The position numbers were made by a program, and so were the translations under genes. The notes below the pieces were generated by a model. It made no database searches. It saw only the letters and a list, made by a program, of their open reading frames with translations, and was not told the origin of the DNA. A stretch of 64,000 nt of DNA. It comes from Actinomycetota bacterium (lineage in GTDB: Bacteria > Actinomycetota > Thermoleophilia > Solirubrobacterales > Solirubrobacteraceae). The stretch covers positions 62,001 to 126,000 of the forward strand of contig JAFDWH010000019.1 of the NCBI GenBank assembly GCA_018268595.1, read 5' to 3'. Of this stretch, positions 44,738-53,324 are shown in pieces (within the stretch, counting starts at the first letter, position 1; each line of letters starts with the position of its first letter).

Positions 44738-46891
44738 ATGGCCGCCCCCTCGATGCCCCTGCAATTCGCCAGCGCCGAGCCTGCCGGCGCGGCCGAGATC
44801 GCCGGCGCGCCGGTCCACCTCCCGCGCCCGTCCCGCCTCGAACGCCCGCTCCCTGGCGACCTCGGCCCGAGAGCGGCCAGAGCGCTCGACACGCTCGGCC
44901 TGCACACCGTCGGCGACCTGCTGGAGCACCTGCCTCGTGCGCGGGGAGAGGCGCGCACGATCGCGACGCTCCAGCGCGGCGAGACGGCCACGCTGCTCGT
45001 CGAGGTGCGCACGATCACCTCGAAGCCGGTCCGCCGCCGCGGGATGAAGCCGCGCGTCGAGGCGACCGTGGCCGACCACACCGGCTCGACACGGGTCTCC
45101 TTCTTCAACCAGCCGTGGCTCGTGCAGCGCTACCCGCCGGCGACGCGGCTGCTGCTGACCGTCCGCACCGATCCGCAGGGACGGATATCCGTCACCGCGC
45201 ACGCCCCGACGGACCTGCACGTCGCCGCCGAGGCGCAGGTCGCGCAGTACCCGGCGAGCGAGGGGATCGACTCGACGCGCATCCTCGCGCTCGTCCAGGA
45301 GCACCGCGACGCGATCGCCGACACGCTGGAGCCGCTGCCGGCGGCGATCCGCGCACAGGAGCGCCTGCCCGACCGCCCGGCGGCGCTGAGCGCGCTGCAC
45401 TTCCCCGGCAGCGAGGGGGATCCCGAGGGCGGCCGCCGCCGCCTCGCCTTCGACGAGCTGTTGCTGACCCAGCTCGCGCTCCTGCGCCGCCGCGCGCGGC
45501 GCGAGCGGGCGGCCAAGGCGCCTCCCCTCGATGCCCAACGAACCCTCACGGAGCGCTGGCTCACCACCGGCCTCCCGTTCGCGCTCACGGACGACCAGGC
45601 CAACGCGCTCGCCGACATCGACCAGGACCTCGCTCGACGCCACCCGATGCAGCGCCTGCTGATGGGGGAGGTCGGCTCCGGCAAGACCGTCATCGCGCTG
45701 TTCGCGCTGCTGCGCGCGGTCGAGCAGGGCTGGCAGGGCGCGCTGATGGCCCCGACCGAGACGCTCGCCGAGCAGCACTTCGCGACGATCCAGGCGCTGA
45801 TGCCGGGGGAGGCCGTCCCGGCCGCGCTGCTGACCGGCTCGACCACCGCCGCCCGCCGCGCCGACGTGCTCGGCAAGCTGGCGTCCGGAGAGCTGAGCCT
45901 CGTCGTCGGCACGCACGCGCTGATCGAGCCCGACGTGCGCTTCGCGCGGCTCGGCGTCGCGGTCGTCGACGAGCAGCACCGCTTCGGCGTGCGCCAGCGC
46001 GCCGCGCTCGACGCGAAGGGGCCCGCCGACCCGGGCGGCGGCGACCGCCTCACCCCGCACGTCCTGCACATGACCGCCACGCCGATCCCGCGCACGCTCG
46101 CGCTCGTCCAGTACGGCGACCTCGAGCAGACGGTGCTGAAGCAGCTGCCGCGCGGGCGCCAGCCGATCGAGACGTACGTCGCGAGCGGCGAGCGCGAGCG
46201 CACGCGGGCCTACGAGCGCATCCGCGAGGAGCTGCGCGCCGGGCGTCAGGCGTTCGTCGTCTGCCCGCTCGTCGAGGAGTCGGAGGCGCTCCAGGCGAAG
46301 GCCGCGCGCGCCGAGTTCGAGCGGCTGCGCGACAGCGAGTTCAAGGACTTCCGCGTCGTGCTGATGCACGGCCAGCTGCGCCCCAGAGAGAAGCAGGAGG
46401 CGATGGCCGCGTTCGCCGCCGGCGGCGCCGACGTGCTCGTCGCCACGTCGGTGATCGAGGTCGGGATCGACGTGCCGAACGCGACCGTGATGCTGGTCGA
46501 GGACGCCGAGCGCTACGGCATCAGCCAGCTCCACCAGCTGCGCGGGCGGATCGGCCGCGGTCGGCATCCGTCGCTGTGCCTGCTGTTCGGCGCGAAGGAC
46601 TCCGCCCGCCTGAAGGCGCTCGCCGCGCACCGCGACGGCTTCGAGCTGGCGCAGATCGACCTGCGCCTGCGCAAGGAGGGGGAGCTGATCGGCGGCGTGC
46701 GCCAGCACGGCCTGCAGCAGTTCCGGATCGCGCAGCTGCCGGACGACGAGCTGCTGCTCGACCGCGCGCGCCGGCGCGCGGAGGCGATCCTGCATGCCGA
46801 CCCGGAGCTGGAGCGGCCCGAGCACGCACTGCTCGCGCACGCGCTCGACGCCGCCTACGGCCCCGCCGCGACGGCCGCCGTGGCGGCATGA
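44738..46891 (+). CDS. recG: ATP-dependent DNA helicase RecG
   Basis: RecG regresses stalled forks and branch-migrates Holliday junctions. The 717-residue protein has the N-terminal wedge/OB domain (LGPRAARALDTLGLHTVGDLLEHLP). The helicase domains have LTDDQANAL, Walker A GEVGSGKTVIA, DEQHRFGVRQR, HMTATPIPRTLAL, VATSVIEVGIDVPNAT and QLRGRIGRG. ATG 44738 is chosen; GTG 44696 lies inside the repeat element. CATAGT (44722-44727) may be its -10. It overlaps rsmD by 4 bases. Confidence 0.96.
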   Translation: MAAPSMPLQFASAEPAGAAEIAGAPVHLPRPSRLERPLPGDLGPRAARALDTLGLHTVGDLLEHLPRARGEARTIATLQRGETATLLVEVRTITSKPVRRRGMKPRVEATVADHTGSTRVSFFNQPWLVQRYPPATRLLLTVRTDPQGRISVTAHAPTDLHVAAEAQVAQYPASEGIDSTRILALVQEHRDAIADTLEPLPAAIRAQERLPDRPAALSALHFPGSEGDPEGGRRRLAFDELLLTQLALLRRRARRERAAKAPPLDAQRTLTERWLTTGLPFALTDDQANALADIDQDLARRHPMQRLLMGEVGSGKTVIALFALLRAVEQGWQGALMAPTETLAEQHFATIQALMPGEAVPAALLTGSTTAARRADVLGKLASGELSLVVGTHALIEPDVRFARLGVAVVDEQHRFGVRQRAALDAKGPADPGGGDRLTPHVLHMTATPIPRTLALVQYGDLEQTVLKQLPRGRQPIETYVASGERERTRAYERIREELRAGRQAFVVCPLVEESEALQAKAARAEFERLRDSEFKDFRVVLMHGQLRPREKQEAMAAFAAGGADVLVATSVIEVGIDVPNATVMLVEDAERYGISQLHQLRGRIGRGRHPSLCLLFGAKDSARLKALAAHRDGFELAQIDLRLRKEGELIGGVRQHGLQQFRIAQLPDDELLLDRARRRAEAILHADPELERPEHALLAHALDAAYGPAATAAVAA

Positions 46892-47439
46892 GGATCGTCG
46901 CCGGACGCTACGGCGGGCGCCGCCTGAGCGCGCCGCCCGGGAGCGCCACGCGGCCCACGAGCGACCGCGTGCGCGAGGCGCTCTTCCAGCGCCTCGGCCC
47001 GCTCGACGGCCTCGCCGTGCTCGACCTGTTCGCCGGCTCCGGCGCGCTCGCGCTCGAGGCGCTCTCGCGCGGCGCGGCCCGCGTCACGCTCGTCGACAAC
47101 GGGCCCGCCGCGATCAAGGCGATCCGCGCGAACGCGAGCGCGCTCGGCCTCACCTCCGCACAGGCGGACGTCCGCCGCCAGGACGCGCGCGCGTTCCTCC
47201 GCAGCGCACGGGTCGCCGGTCACGAATACGATCTCGTGCTGCTCGACCCTCCATACCGACTCGCGGCCGAGCTGGGACGCGAGCTCTCGCCCTTGATCGC
47301 CGCCGTGCTCGCGCCCGGCGGCCGCGTCGTCAGCGAGAGCGACCGCCGCATGCCGCTCGACCTCGATCCCGACCTGCCGCTGACCGACGAACGCCGCTAC
47401 GGCGACACCCTGATCCGAACCCATGAGCGAACTGAGTAA
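46888..47439 (+). CDS. rsmD: 16S rRNA (guanine-N2)-methyltransferase RsmD
   Basis: RsmD methylates G966 of 16S rRNA. The 183-residue protein starts MRIVAGRYGGRRLSAPPG and has RPTSDRVREALFQRL, the SAM motif VLDLFAGSGALALEALSRGA, and the catalytic LVLLDPPYRL. It starts on the recG stop (ATGA) and overlaps coaD by 17 bases. The rsmD-coaD pair is widely conserved. Confidence 0.95.
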   Translation: MRIVAGRYGGRRLSAPPGSATRPTSDRVREALFQRLGPLDGLAVLDLFAGSGALALEALSRGAARVTLVDNGPAAIKAIRANASALGLTSAQADVRRQDARAFLRSARVAGHEYDLVLLDPPYRLAAELGRELSPLIAAVLAPGGRVVSESDRRMPLDLDPDLPLTDERRYGDTLIRTHERTE

Positions 47440-47923
47440 CCGCATCGCCGTCTGCCCGGGCAGCTACGACCCGATCACGAACGGCCACCTCGACGTGATC
47501 GGCCGCGCCTCGAAGCTGTTCGAGGAGGTCGTCGTCGCGGTCGTGAACGTGCCGGTCCGCAAGGGCAGAACGCTGTTCTCGACCGAGGAGCGCATCAGCT
47601 TCGTCGAGAGAGCCACGGCGCACATGGGCAACGTGCGCGCCGAGCCGTTCAGCAACCTCGTCGTCGAGTTCGCGCAGGGCGTGGGGGCGCGCGCGATCGT
47701 CAAGGGCCTGCGCGCGATCTCCGACTTCGAGTACGAGCTGGAGATGCACCAGCTCAACCGCCGCGAGGCGCCGGAGATCGAGTCCGTCTACCTGATGGCC
47801 TCCTCGCAGTACAGCTTCCTGCGCTCCAGCGGCGTCAAGGAGCTGGCCACGTTCGGCGGGAACATCGACGATCTCGTGCCAGACTATGTGGCCTCCCGGT
47901 TGAAGGAAGAGCTCGGCCGCTGA
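47423..47923 (+). CDS. coaD: Phosphopantetheine adenylyltransferase
   Basis: CoaD carries out the penultimate step of coenzyme A synthesis. The 166-residue protein has the nucleotidyltransferase motif CPGSYDPITNGHLDVIGRA and the C-terminal SSQYSFLRSSGVKELATFGG. The Lys/Arg residues that bind phosphopantetheine are present (VKGLRAISDFEYE). It overlaps rsmD. Confidence 0.96.
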   Translation: MSELSNRIAVCPGSYDPITNGHLDVIGRASKLFEEVVVAVVNVPVRKGRTLFSTEERISFVERATAHMGNVRAEPFSNLVVEFAQGVGARAIVKGLRAISDFEYELEMHQLNRREAPEIESVYLMASSQYSFLRSSGVKELATFGGNIDDLVPDYVASRLKEELGR

Positions 47924-47939
47924 CGAAACAGAGGTTCCG

Positions 47940-48404
47940 ATGGACGTCCTGGTTCTGATCGACAAGCTGGACGACCTCGTCCACAACGCCAAGCCCGTCC
48001 CGCTGACGGACCAGGTGCGCGTGGACAAGGAGGAGATCTACGACATCCTCGACCAGATGCGCGCGACGATCCCCGAGGAGATCAAGCAGGCGCGCTGGAT
48101 CGTCAAGGAGCGTCAGGAGATGCTCGCCGAGGCCAAGCGCGAGGCGGAGCGGATCGTCAGAGAGGCGCGCGAGCGCCAGGAGCGCCTGATCTCCGAGGAG
48201 GAGGTCACCAAGCAGGCCGAACGCGCGGCCGAGGACATCATCGAGGACGCGCGCGCCCGCGAGCGCGAGATCCGGCTCGGCGCGGAGGACTACGCCGACG
48301 AGATCCTCAACACGCTCGAGGTCAACCTCTCGAAGTTCATCGCGGCCGTCCAGCGTGGTCGCGAGCGCCTGCAGGGCAAGGAAGAGACCGCAGACGTCTC
48401 CTAG
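47940..48404 (+). CDS. DivIVA/SepIVA-like coiled-coil protein
   Basis: The protein has 154 residues. A short N-terminal segment (MDVLVLIDKLDDLVHNAKPVP) precedes a long acidic/basic coiled coil (about 45-125: ERQEMLAEAKREAERIVREARERQERL). It resembles the actinobacterial protein encoded near coaD and rnc, called SepIVA in mycobacteria, which influences septation and cell-wall metabolism. The homology assignment rests on length, coiled coil and location. An AGAGG lies before ATG 47940. Confidence 0.65.
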   Translation: MDVLVLIDKLDDLVHNAKPVPLTDQVRVDKEEIYDILDQMRATIPEEIKQARWIVKERQEMLAEAKREAERIVREARERQERLISEEEVTKQAERAAEDIIEDARAREREIRLGAEDYADEILNTLEVNLSKFIAAVQRGRERLQGKEETADVS

Positions 48405-48527
48405 CGCCCCGCGCGAACCCGACCCCGGACGGCGGACGATCTCGTAGGGTTCGGCGCGCTCCTGCCGCGCGGCCCTCTCGACGCCATCCCCGCCTCGAAC
48501 GACCTCCCGACGACGCGTCTCGGCAGC

Positions 48528-49463
48528 GTGCTGGCCGAGGCCGGCGGCCTGCGCGCGCCGCGCGAGCGCGCGGCGCAGCTGCGCGCCGAGCTGCTCGACG
48601 CGCTCGCCGACGGCGCCGACGAGCTGTCGCTGCCGCGCTCCGGCTACGGCACGCCGGTCCCGGTCGCGGTCGCGGCCTTCGGGGAGGCGCTGCTGGCGGT
48701 CGCGCCCGCGGACCCGGCGCTGCGCGCCGACCCCAACGCGGCCAACGACCGCGCCTGGACGCTCGTCGCGCTCGTCGTCGGCGCGCTCGTCGAGGGGGCC
48801 GCGGCGATGGCCGCGGGCGCGCCGCAGGACCTGCAGCTGCAAGCGGGCGCGTGGGAGGGCTGGCTGACGCTGGCGTTCCCGGTCGCGGCGGACGACGTGC
48901 TCGTCGCGGTCGAGCTGGCGGTCGAGGCGTTCGAGGAGTCGCTCGCCGACGTCGACCGGCTCAAGGCGCGCGCGTACGCGCTGCCGACGACGGCGCTCGG
49001 CGACCTCGTCGGCGAGCTGCGTCCGCCGATCGGCGAGCTGCACCCGCTGCGGATCGCGGAGACGGTCGCGCGGCTCGGCGGCCGGCCGGCCGACGCGCGC
49101 TCGATCGAGGAGCACGAGGAGGCGGTCCTGACGGTGCTCGACCCGACGCCCGAGGTCGCGCGGCCGCACGCGGAGGCCGACCCGTCGCTGCGCGTCGCGC
49201 GCCGCATGCTGCAGCGGCTGATGGGGATGGGGAAGTGGGGCGGCTACCACACCGAGATCGCGCATCTCGCGCGCGGCTTCGCCGGTCACGACCGCGCGCT
49301 GGCGCTGGCGATCGGCGAACGGCTCGTGAACGCCGGGCTGCTGGTCGAGAAGACGAGCGTCCACCAGCGCCACGTGCGGCTGAACCCCCGCCGCGTCGCC
49401 GAGATCCACGCGCTCGTCGACCGCGGCGAGCTGCCGCCCGGCCTCGAGCTGCCCGCGCCGTGA
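48528..49463 (+). CDS. Unknown protein with a winged-helix-like C-terminus
   Basis: The protein has 311 residues from GTG 48528, the only usable start. The first 200 residues are Ala-rich helices without a known motif. The C-terminal 80 residues look like a winged helix (WGGYHTEIAHLARGF, RLVNAGLLVEKTSVHQRHVRLNPRRVAEIHALV). A DNA-binding role is possible but not shown. It and the next gene interrupt the usual coaD to DUF177-rpmF neighbourhood. Confidence 0.6.
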   Translation: MLAEAGGLRAPRERAAQLRAELLDALADGADELSLPRSGYGTPVPVAVAAFGEALLAVAPADPALRADPNAANDRAWTLVALVVGALVEGAAAMAAGAPQDLQLQAGAWEGWLTLAFPVAADDVLVAVELAVEAFEESLADVDRLKARAYALPTTALGDLVGELRPPIGELHPLRIAETVARLGGRPADARSIEEHEEAVLTVLDPTPEVARPHAEADPSLRVARRMLQRLMGMGKWGGYHTEIAHLARGFAGHDRALALAIGERLVNAGLLVEKTSVHQRHVRLNPRRVAEIHALVDRGELPPGLELPAP

Positions 49464-49496
49464 CGGCGTCACGGTGAAAGTGACTGGCACGTCACC
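49461..49496. promoter_or_regulatory. Cluster of TGAC/GTCA half-sites before the acyl-CoA synthetase
   Basis: TGACG-G-CGTCA (49461-49471) is a perfect dyad that includes the previous stop codon. GTGAC (49480-49484) and GTCAC (49491-49495) form a second dyad, extended by GGTGA/TCACC. Together they look like operator sites for a dimeric repressor acting on the gene at 49524. Confidence 0.35.
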
Positions 49497-49523
49497 ATTC
49501 GCCTTCGTGCTGGAATACCGCCC

Positions 49524-51131
49524 GTGCCCGGACCCGCAGACAAGCTCCTCCACCACACCCGCGTCGCCAAGACGCTGCTCGGCGCCGGCCTGATCGAGCC
49601 GACGCGCCCCGACCGCCTCGTGCAGGCGGGCCGCTCGCTGCTGCGCTGGGGGACCAGCTCCGGCGGCGCGGTCGCCGTCACCGCCGCCAGAGCGCCGCAC
49701 CAGACGGCCGTGATCGACGAGCTGGGCGCGCTCAGCTACGGCGAGCTGCACCGCCGCGCCAACGCGCTCGCCTCCTCGTTCGCCGCGCACGGCGTCCGTC
49801 CCGGCGACGGAATCGCGATCATGTGCCGCAACCACCGCGGCTTCATGGACGCGACCGTCGCCGCCTCGCGGCTCGGCGCCCACGCGCTCTACCTCAACAC
49901 GATGTTCGCCGGGCCACAGCTCGCCGACGTGGTCGCGCGCGAGGGCGCGAGAGCGATCGTCTACGACGAGGAGTTCGCCGCGCTGCTCGGCGACGTGAGC
50001 GGGATCGACCGCCGTTTCATCGCCTGGCACGACGGGGAGGGGACCGCCGCCGACCCGCTGCTCGAGGACCTGATCGCCGCCGGCGACCCGGCCGGCGTCC
50101 CGCCCGCGCAGGAGCCCGGCCGCGTCGTGATCCTCACGTCCGGCACGACCGGCACGCCGAAGGGCGCGCGCCGCAGCCACGCGGGCCTCTCGTCGGCCGC
50201 CGCGCTGCTGTCGAAGATCCCCTACCACGCACGCGAGCGGACGATGATCGCGGCGCCGCTGTTCCACTCCTGGGGCCTGGCGAACTACACGCTCGGCGTC
50301 CCGCTCGCGACGACGTTCGTGCTGCGGCGGCGCTTCGACCCGGAGGGGACGTTGCGCGCGATCGCCCGCCACCGCGCGACCGCGCTCGTCGTCGTGCCGG
50401 TGATGCTGCAGCGGATCCTCGAGCTGCCGCAGGAGACGCTCGACCGCTACGACACCTCCTCGCTGCGGATCATCGCGGTCAGCGGCTCGGCGCTGCCCGG
50501 CCCGCTCGCGACGCGCGTGATGGACCAGTTCGGCGACGTGCTCTACAACCTCTACGGCTCGACCGAGGTCGCGTGGGCGACGATCGCCACGCCGGAGGAC
50601 CTGCGCGCCGCCCCGGGCACCGCCGGCAGACCGCCGCTGGGGACGGTCGTGAAGCTGTTCGACGAGCACGACCGCGAGGTCGCGTTCGGCCAGACCGGCC
50701 GCATCTTCGTCGCCAGCGGCTTCCCGTTCGAGGGCTACACCGGCGGCGACACGAAGGCGACGATCGGCGAGCTGATGTCGTCCGGCGACGTCGGCCACTT
50801 CGACGCGGCCGGCCGCCTGTTCGTCGACGGGCGCGACGACGACATGATCATCTCCGGGGGCGAGAACCTGTTCCCCGGCGAGGTCGAGGACCTGCTGGCC
50901 GGCCACCCGGCGATCCGCGAGGTCGCGGTCGTCGGCGTCCCCGACGAGGCGTGGGGGCAGCGGCTGAAGGCGTTCGTCGTGCTGCAGGAGGGCGCGAGCG
51001 CCGACGCGGACGAGCTGAAGGGCTACGTCAAGCAGAACCTCGCCGCGTTCAAGGTCCCGCGCGAGATCGCGTTCGTCGACGCGCTGCCGCGCAACGCGAC
51101 CGGCAAGGTCCTCAAGCGCGATCTGGCGTAG
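49524..51131 (+). CDS. AMP-binding acyl-CoA synthetase (FadD-like)
   Basis: This ANL-superfamily enzyme has 535 residues and activates a carboxylic acid with ATP and couples it to CoA. Motifs are LTSGTTGTPKGARRSH (P-loop), APLFHSWGLANY, LYNLYGSTEVAWA, DGRDDDMIISGGENLFPGEVE and the C-terminal catalytic Lys in PRNATGKVLKRDLA. The substrate is probably a fatty acid, but chain length cannot be read. GTG 49524 is used; a cluster of inverted repeats lies upstream. It is followed by DUF177 after 26 bases. Confidence 0.88.
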   Translation: MPGPADKLLHHTRVAKTLLGAGLIEPTRPDRLVQAGRSLLRWGTSSGGAVAVTAARAPHQTAVIDELGALSYGELHRRANALASSFAAHGVRPGDGIAIMCRNHRGFMDATVAASRLGAHALYLNTMFAGPQLADVVAREGARAIVYDEEFAALLGDVSGIDRRFIAWHDGEGTAADPLLEDLIAAGDPAGVPPAQEPGRVVILTSGTTGTPKGARRSHAGLSSAAALLSKIPYHARERTMIAAPLFHSWGLANYTLGVPLATTFVLRRRFDPEGTLRAIARHRATALVVVPVMLQRILELPQETLDRYDTSSLRIIAVSGSALPGPLATRVMDQFGDVLYNLYGSTEVAWATIATPEDLRAAPGTAGRPPLGTVVKLFDEHDREVAFGQTGRIFVASGFPFEGYTGGDTKATIGELMSSGDVGHFDAAGRLFVDGRDDDMIISGGENLFPGEVEDLLAGHPAIREVAVVGVPDEAWGQRLKAFVVLQEGASADADELKGYVKQNLAAFKVPREIAFVDALPRNATGKVLKRDLA

Positions 51132-51144
51132 CGCCGCGCCTCGC

Positions 51145-51150
51145 TACATT
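51145..51150 (+). promoter_or_regulatory. -10 element TACATT of the DUF177-rpmF genes
   Basis: TACATT is exactly 7 bases before ATG 51158, a leaderless layout. A GAGG between them is too close to the ATG to be a normal ribosome-binding site. Confidence 0.5.
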
Positions 51151-51157
51151 GCGAGGC

Positions 51158-51673
51158 ATGCGCCCGCGCGCCGACAGCTTCGACCTCGCCGCGCTGCGCC
51201 TGACCGCGGGCGAGGCGCGCTCGCTCGAGCTGTCCGAGCCGGTCGAGCCGTTCGAGCTGGGCGGGCAGCGGTACGCGGTGACGCCCTCCCCGGTGCCGAT
51301 CTGCCTCGACGTCTCGCGCACGAGCCACCAGGGCTGGGCGCTGCGGCTGCGCTTCGAGGCGGCGCTGGAGGGCCCGTGCATGCGCTGCCTGGAGCCGGCC
51401 GCGCCGCGCTTCGCGATCGACGCGCGCGAGTTCGACCAGCCGGGCGGGGGCGAGGAGCTGGAGAGCCCGTACGTCACCGAGCAGGAGGTCGACCTCGCCG
51501 CCTGGACGCGCGACGCGCTCGCGCTCGCTCTGCCGCCGCAGCTGATCTGCCGCGAGGACTGTGCCGGGCTGTGCCCGGTGTGCGGGGAGAACCTGAACGC
51601 CGCGGGGCCGGATCACCGCCACGAGTCCGCGCCCGATCCGCGCTGGGCGAAGCTGCGCGAGCTCGAGCTGTAG
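51158..51673 (+). CDS. DUF177 (YceD) family protein
   Basis: The protein has 171 residues. YceD/DUF177 proteins have cysteine pairs and lie before rpmF throughout bacteria; plant relatives are needed for 23S rRNA maturation. Here CMRCLEP sits mid-protein and CREDCAGLCPVCGENLN near the C-terminus, so metal binding is likely. The opening region LRLTAGEARSLELSEPVEPFELGG is typical. A role in 50S assembly is inferred from the family and from its place before L32. Confidence 0.9.
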   Translation: MRPRADSFDLAALRLTAGEARSLELSEPVEPFELGGQRYAVTPSPVPICLDVSRTSHQGWALRLRFEAALEGPCMRCLEPAAPRFAIDAREFDQPGGGEELESPYVTEQEVDLAAWTRDALALALPPQLICREDCAGLCPVCGENLNAAGPDHRHESAPDPRWAKLRELEL

Positions 51674-51718
51674 CGGGCGCGTCGCCGTTCCGGCGCGCCG
51701 CCTGCGCAGGTCGCCTGG

Positions 51719-51724
51719 TAGCCT
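51719..51724 (+). promoter_or_regulatory. -10 element TAGCCT of rpmF
   Basis: TAGCCT is 10 bases before ATG 51735, with no Shine-Dalgarno sequence. The same hexamer precedes trpS and cmk. Confidence 0.4.
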
Positions 51725-51734
51725 GCACGATCTC

Positions 51735-51923
51735 ATGGCCGTCCCGAAGCAGAAGCAATCCCACGCGCGCACGAACAAGCGCCGCTCGCAGCACAAGATC
51801 TCGGCGCCGTCGATCCACGCGTGCCCGCAGTGCCACAGCCCGCGCATGCCGCACCGGGTCTGCCCCACGTGCGGCACGTACGCCGGGCGTGACGTGGTCG
51901 CCGCCTCCGGCGACGACGCCTAG
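51735..51923 (+). CDS. rpmF: 50S ribosomal protein L32
   Basis: The protein has 62 residues and starts MAVPKQKQSHARTNKRRSQH. The zinc knuckles CPQC and CPTC mark it as the zinc-containing form. It ends 19 bases before the plsX GTG. The order DUF177-rpmF-plsX is one of the most conserved in bacteria. Confidence 0.96.
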   Translation: MAVPKQKQSHARTNKRRSQHKISAPSIHACPQCHSPRMPHRVCPTCGTYAGRDVVAASGDDA

Positions 51924-51942
51924 ACCCCGGGCGCACCGCCTC

Positions 51943-52998
51943 GTGCCGCCGATCACCGTCGCCGTCGACGCGAACGGCGCGGACCTCGGTCCCGCCGAGG
52001 TCGCGGCCGGCGCCGCGATCGCGGCCGAGCAGGGCGTGCGCGTGCTGCTGTTCGGGCCGAAGGGCGCGATCGGGCCGACGCCCGGCGGCGTCGAGGTGAT
52101 CGACGCGCCCGTGTCGATCGCGAAGGCGCCGGATCCCGCGCTCGCCGTCCGCTCGACGCCGGACGCCTCGATCGTGCTGGCCTCCAAGGCGGTCGCCGAC
52201 GGGCGCGCGGACGCGCTCGTGTCGGGCGGCTCGACCGGCGCCGCGCTCGCGGCCGGCCTGTTTCACGTCAAGCGGGCGCGCGGCGTCCACCGTCCGGCGC
52301 TTGCGATCGCGATGCCGGTCCCGGGCGCGCCGGTGCTGCTGCTCGACGTCGGCGCGAGCGTCGAGGTGCGGCCCGAGCATCTCGTCCAGTTCGCCTACAT
52401 GGGCGCGGCGTTCGCGCAGGCGGTGCTGGGCGTGCGCGACCCCCGCGTCGCGCTGCTGTCCAACGGCGAGGAGCCGGACCGCGGCACGCCCGACGTCGTC
52501 GCCGCGCATCAGCGCCTCGCCGGCAGCGCCCGCGGCCGCCTCAACTTCGTCGGCAACGTCGAGGGGACGCAGATCACCGAAGGCGTCGCCGACGTCGTCG
52601 TGATGGACGGCTTCACCGGCAACATCGCGCTGAAGCTGATGGAGGGCGTCTCCGCGAAGCTGATGCGCACGATCCGCGACGTCGCGACGGCGAGCCCGCG
52701 TGGGCGCGTCGGCGGCCTGCTGCTGCGCGGCCCGCTGCGCGGCCTGCGCGACGACATCGACCCGGAGCTGGCGGGCGGCGCCTACATGCTGGGCCTGCGC
52801 CGCACCGGCGTGGTGGCGCACGGCCGCTTCTCGCGCACCGGCTTCGCGCGCGCGATCGACGTCGCCGCGCGCGGCGTGCGCGAGGACGTCGTCGGCCGCA
52901 CGCTGGCCGCGCTCGAGCAGGCGGGCGCGCTGCGCGGCGCGCCGGCCGCCGCCGGGGAGCCGCCGTCCGAGGCGCCGGCTAGCGTCCCGGCGCAATGA
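51943..52998 (+). CDS. plsX: Phosphate acyltransferase PlsX
   Basis: PlsX converts acyl-ACP to acyl-phosphate for phospholipid synthesis. The 351-residue protein has ITVAVDANGADLGPAEV, the phosphate loop LVSGGSTGAALAAG, LLLDVGASVEVRPEHLVQFA, NVEGTQITEGVADVVVMDGFTGNIALK and GGAYMLGLRRTGVVAHG. Asn replaces the usual Met in the opening motif (DANGAD for DAMGGD). It is coupled to acpP (ATGA). Confidence 0.94.
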   Translation: MPPITVAVDANGADLGPAEVAAGAAIAAEQGVRVLLFGPKGAIGPTPGGVEVIDAPVSIAKAPDPALAVRSTPDASIVLASKAVADGRADALVSGGSTGAALAAGLFHVKRARGVHRPALAIAMPVPGAPVLLLDVGASVEVRPEHLVQFAYMGAAFAQAVLGVRDPRVALLSNGEEPDRGTPDVVAAHQRLAGSARGRLNFVGNVEGTQITEGVADVVVMDGFTGNIALKLMEGVSAKLMRTIRDVATASPRGRVGGLLLRGPLRGLRDDIDPELAGGAYMLGLRRTGVVAHGRFSRTGFARAIDVAARGVREDVVGRTLAALEQAGALRGAPAAAGEPPSEAPASVPAQ

Positions 52999-53267
52999 CC
53001 CGCGAGCAGGTCCTCGAGCGCGTGCGCGCGCACCTCGCAGACGAGCTGGCGATCGACCCCGAGCAGATCGGCGAGGGGACGCGCTTCCGCGAGGACCTGG
53101 AGGCTGACTCGCTCGACCTCTACACGCTCGTCCAGGAGCTGGAGGACCAGTACGCGATCCGCATCTCCGACGAGCAGGCGGCGAAGATCCTCACGGTCGG
53201 CCAGGCCGTCGACTTCGTGATGACCTCGTCCGCCGTCGCGACCGACGACCGCGAGCCGAGGCCCTGA
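52995..53267 (+). CDS. acpP: Acyl carrier protein
   Basis: The protein has 90 residues. The phosphopantetheine Ser is in EADSLDLYTLVQELED, inside an otherwise typical four-helix acidic protein. The usual DSLD motif is intact. The C-terminus adds about 12 residues to the family length. It overlaps the plsX stop and precedes rnc, as in many bacteria. Confidence 0.93.
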   Translation: MTREQVLERVRAHLADELAIDPEQIGEGTRFREDLEADSLDLYTLVQELEDQYAIRISDEQAAKILTVGQAVDFVMTSSAVATDDREPRP

Positions 53268-53324
53268 CCGCTGAGCGCCCTCGCGGAACTGCTCGATCGG
53301 CTGCCGGACGACCTCGCCCGGCAG

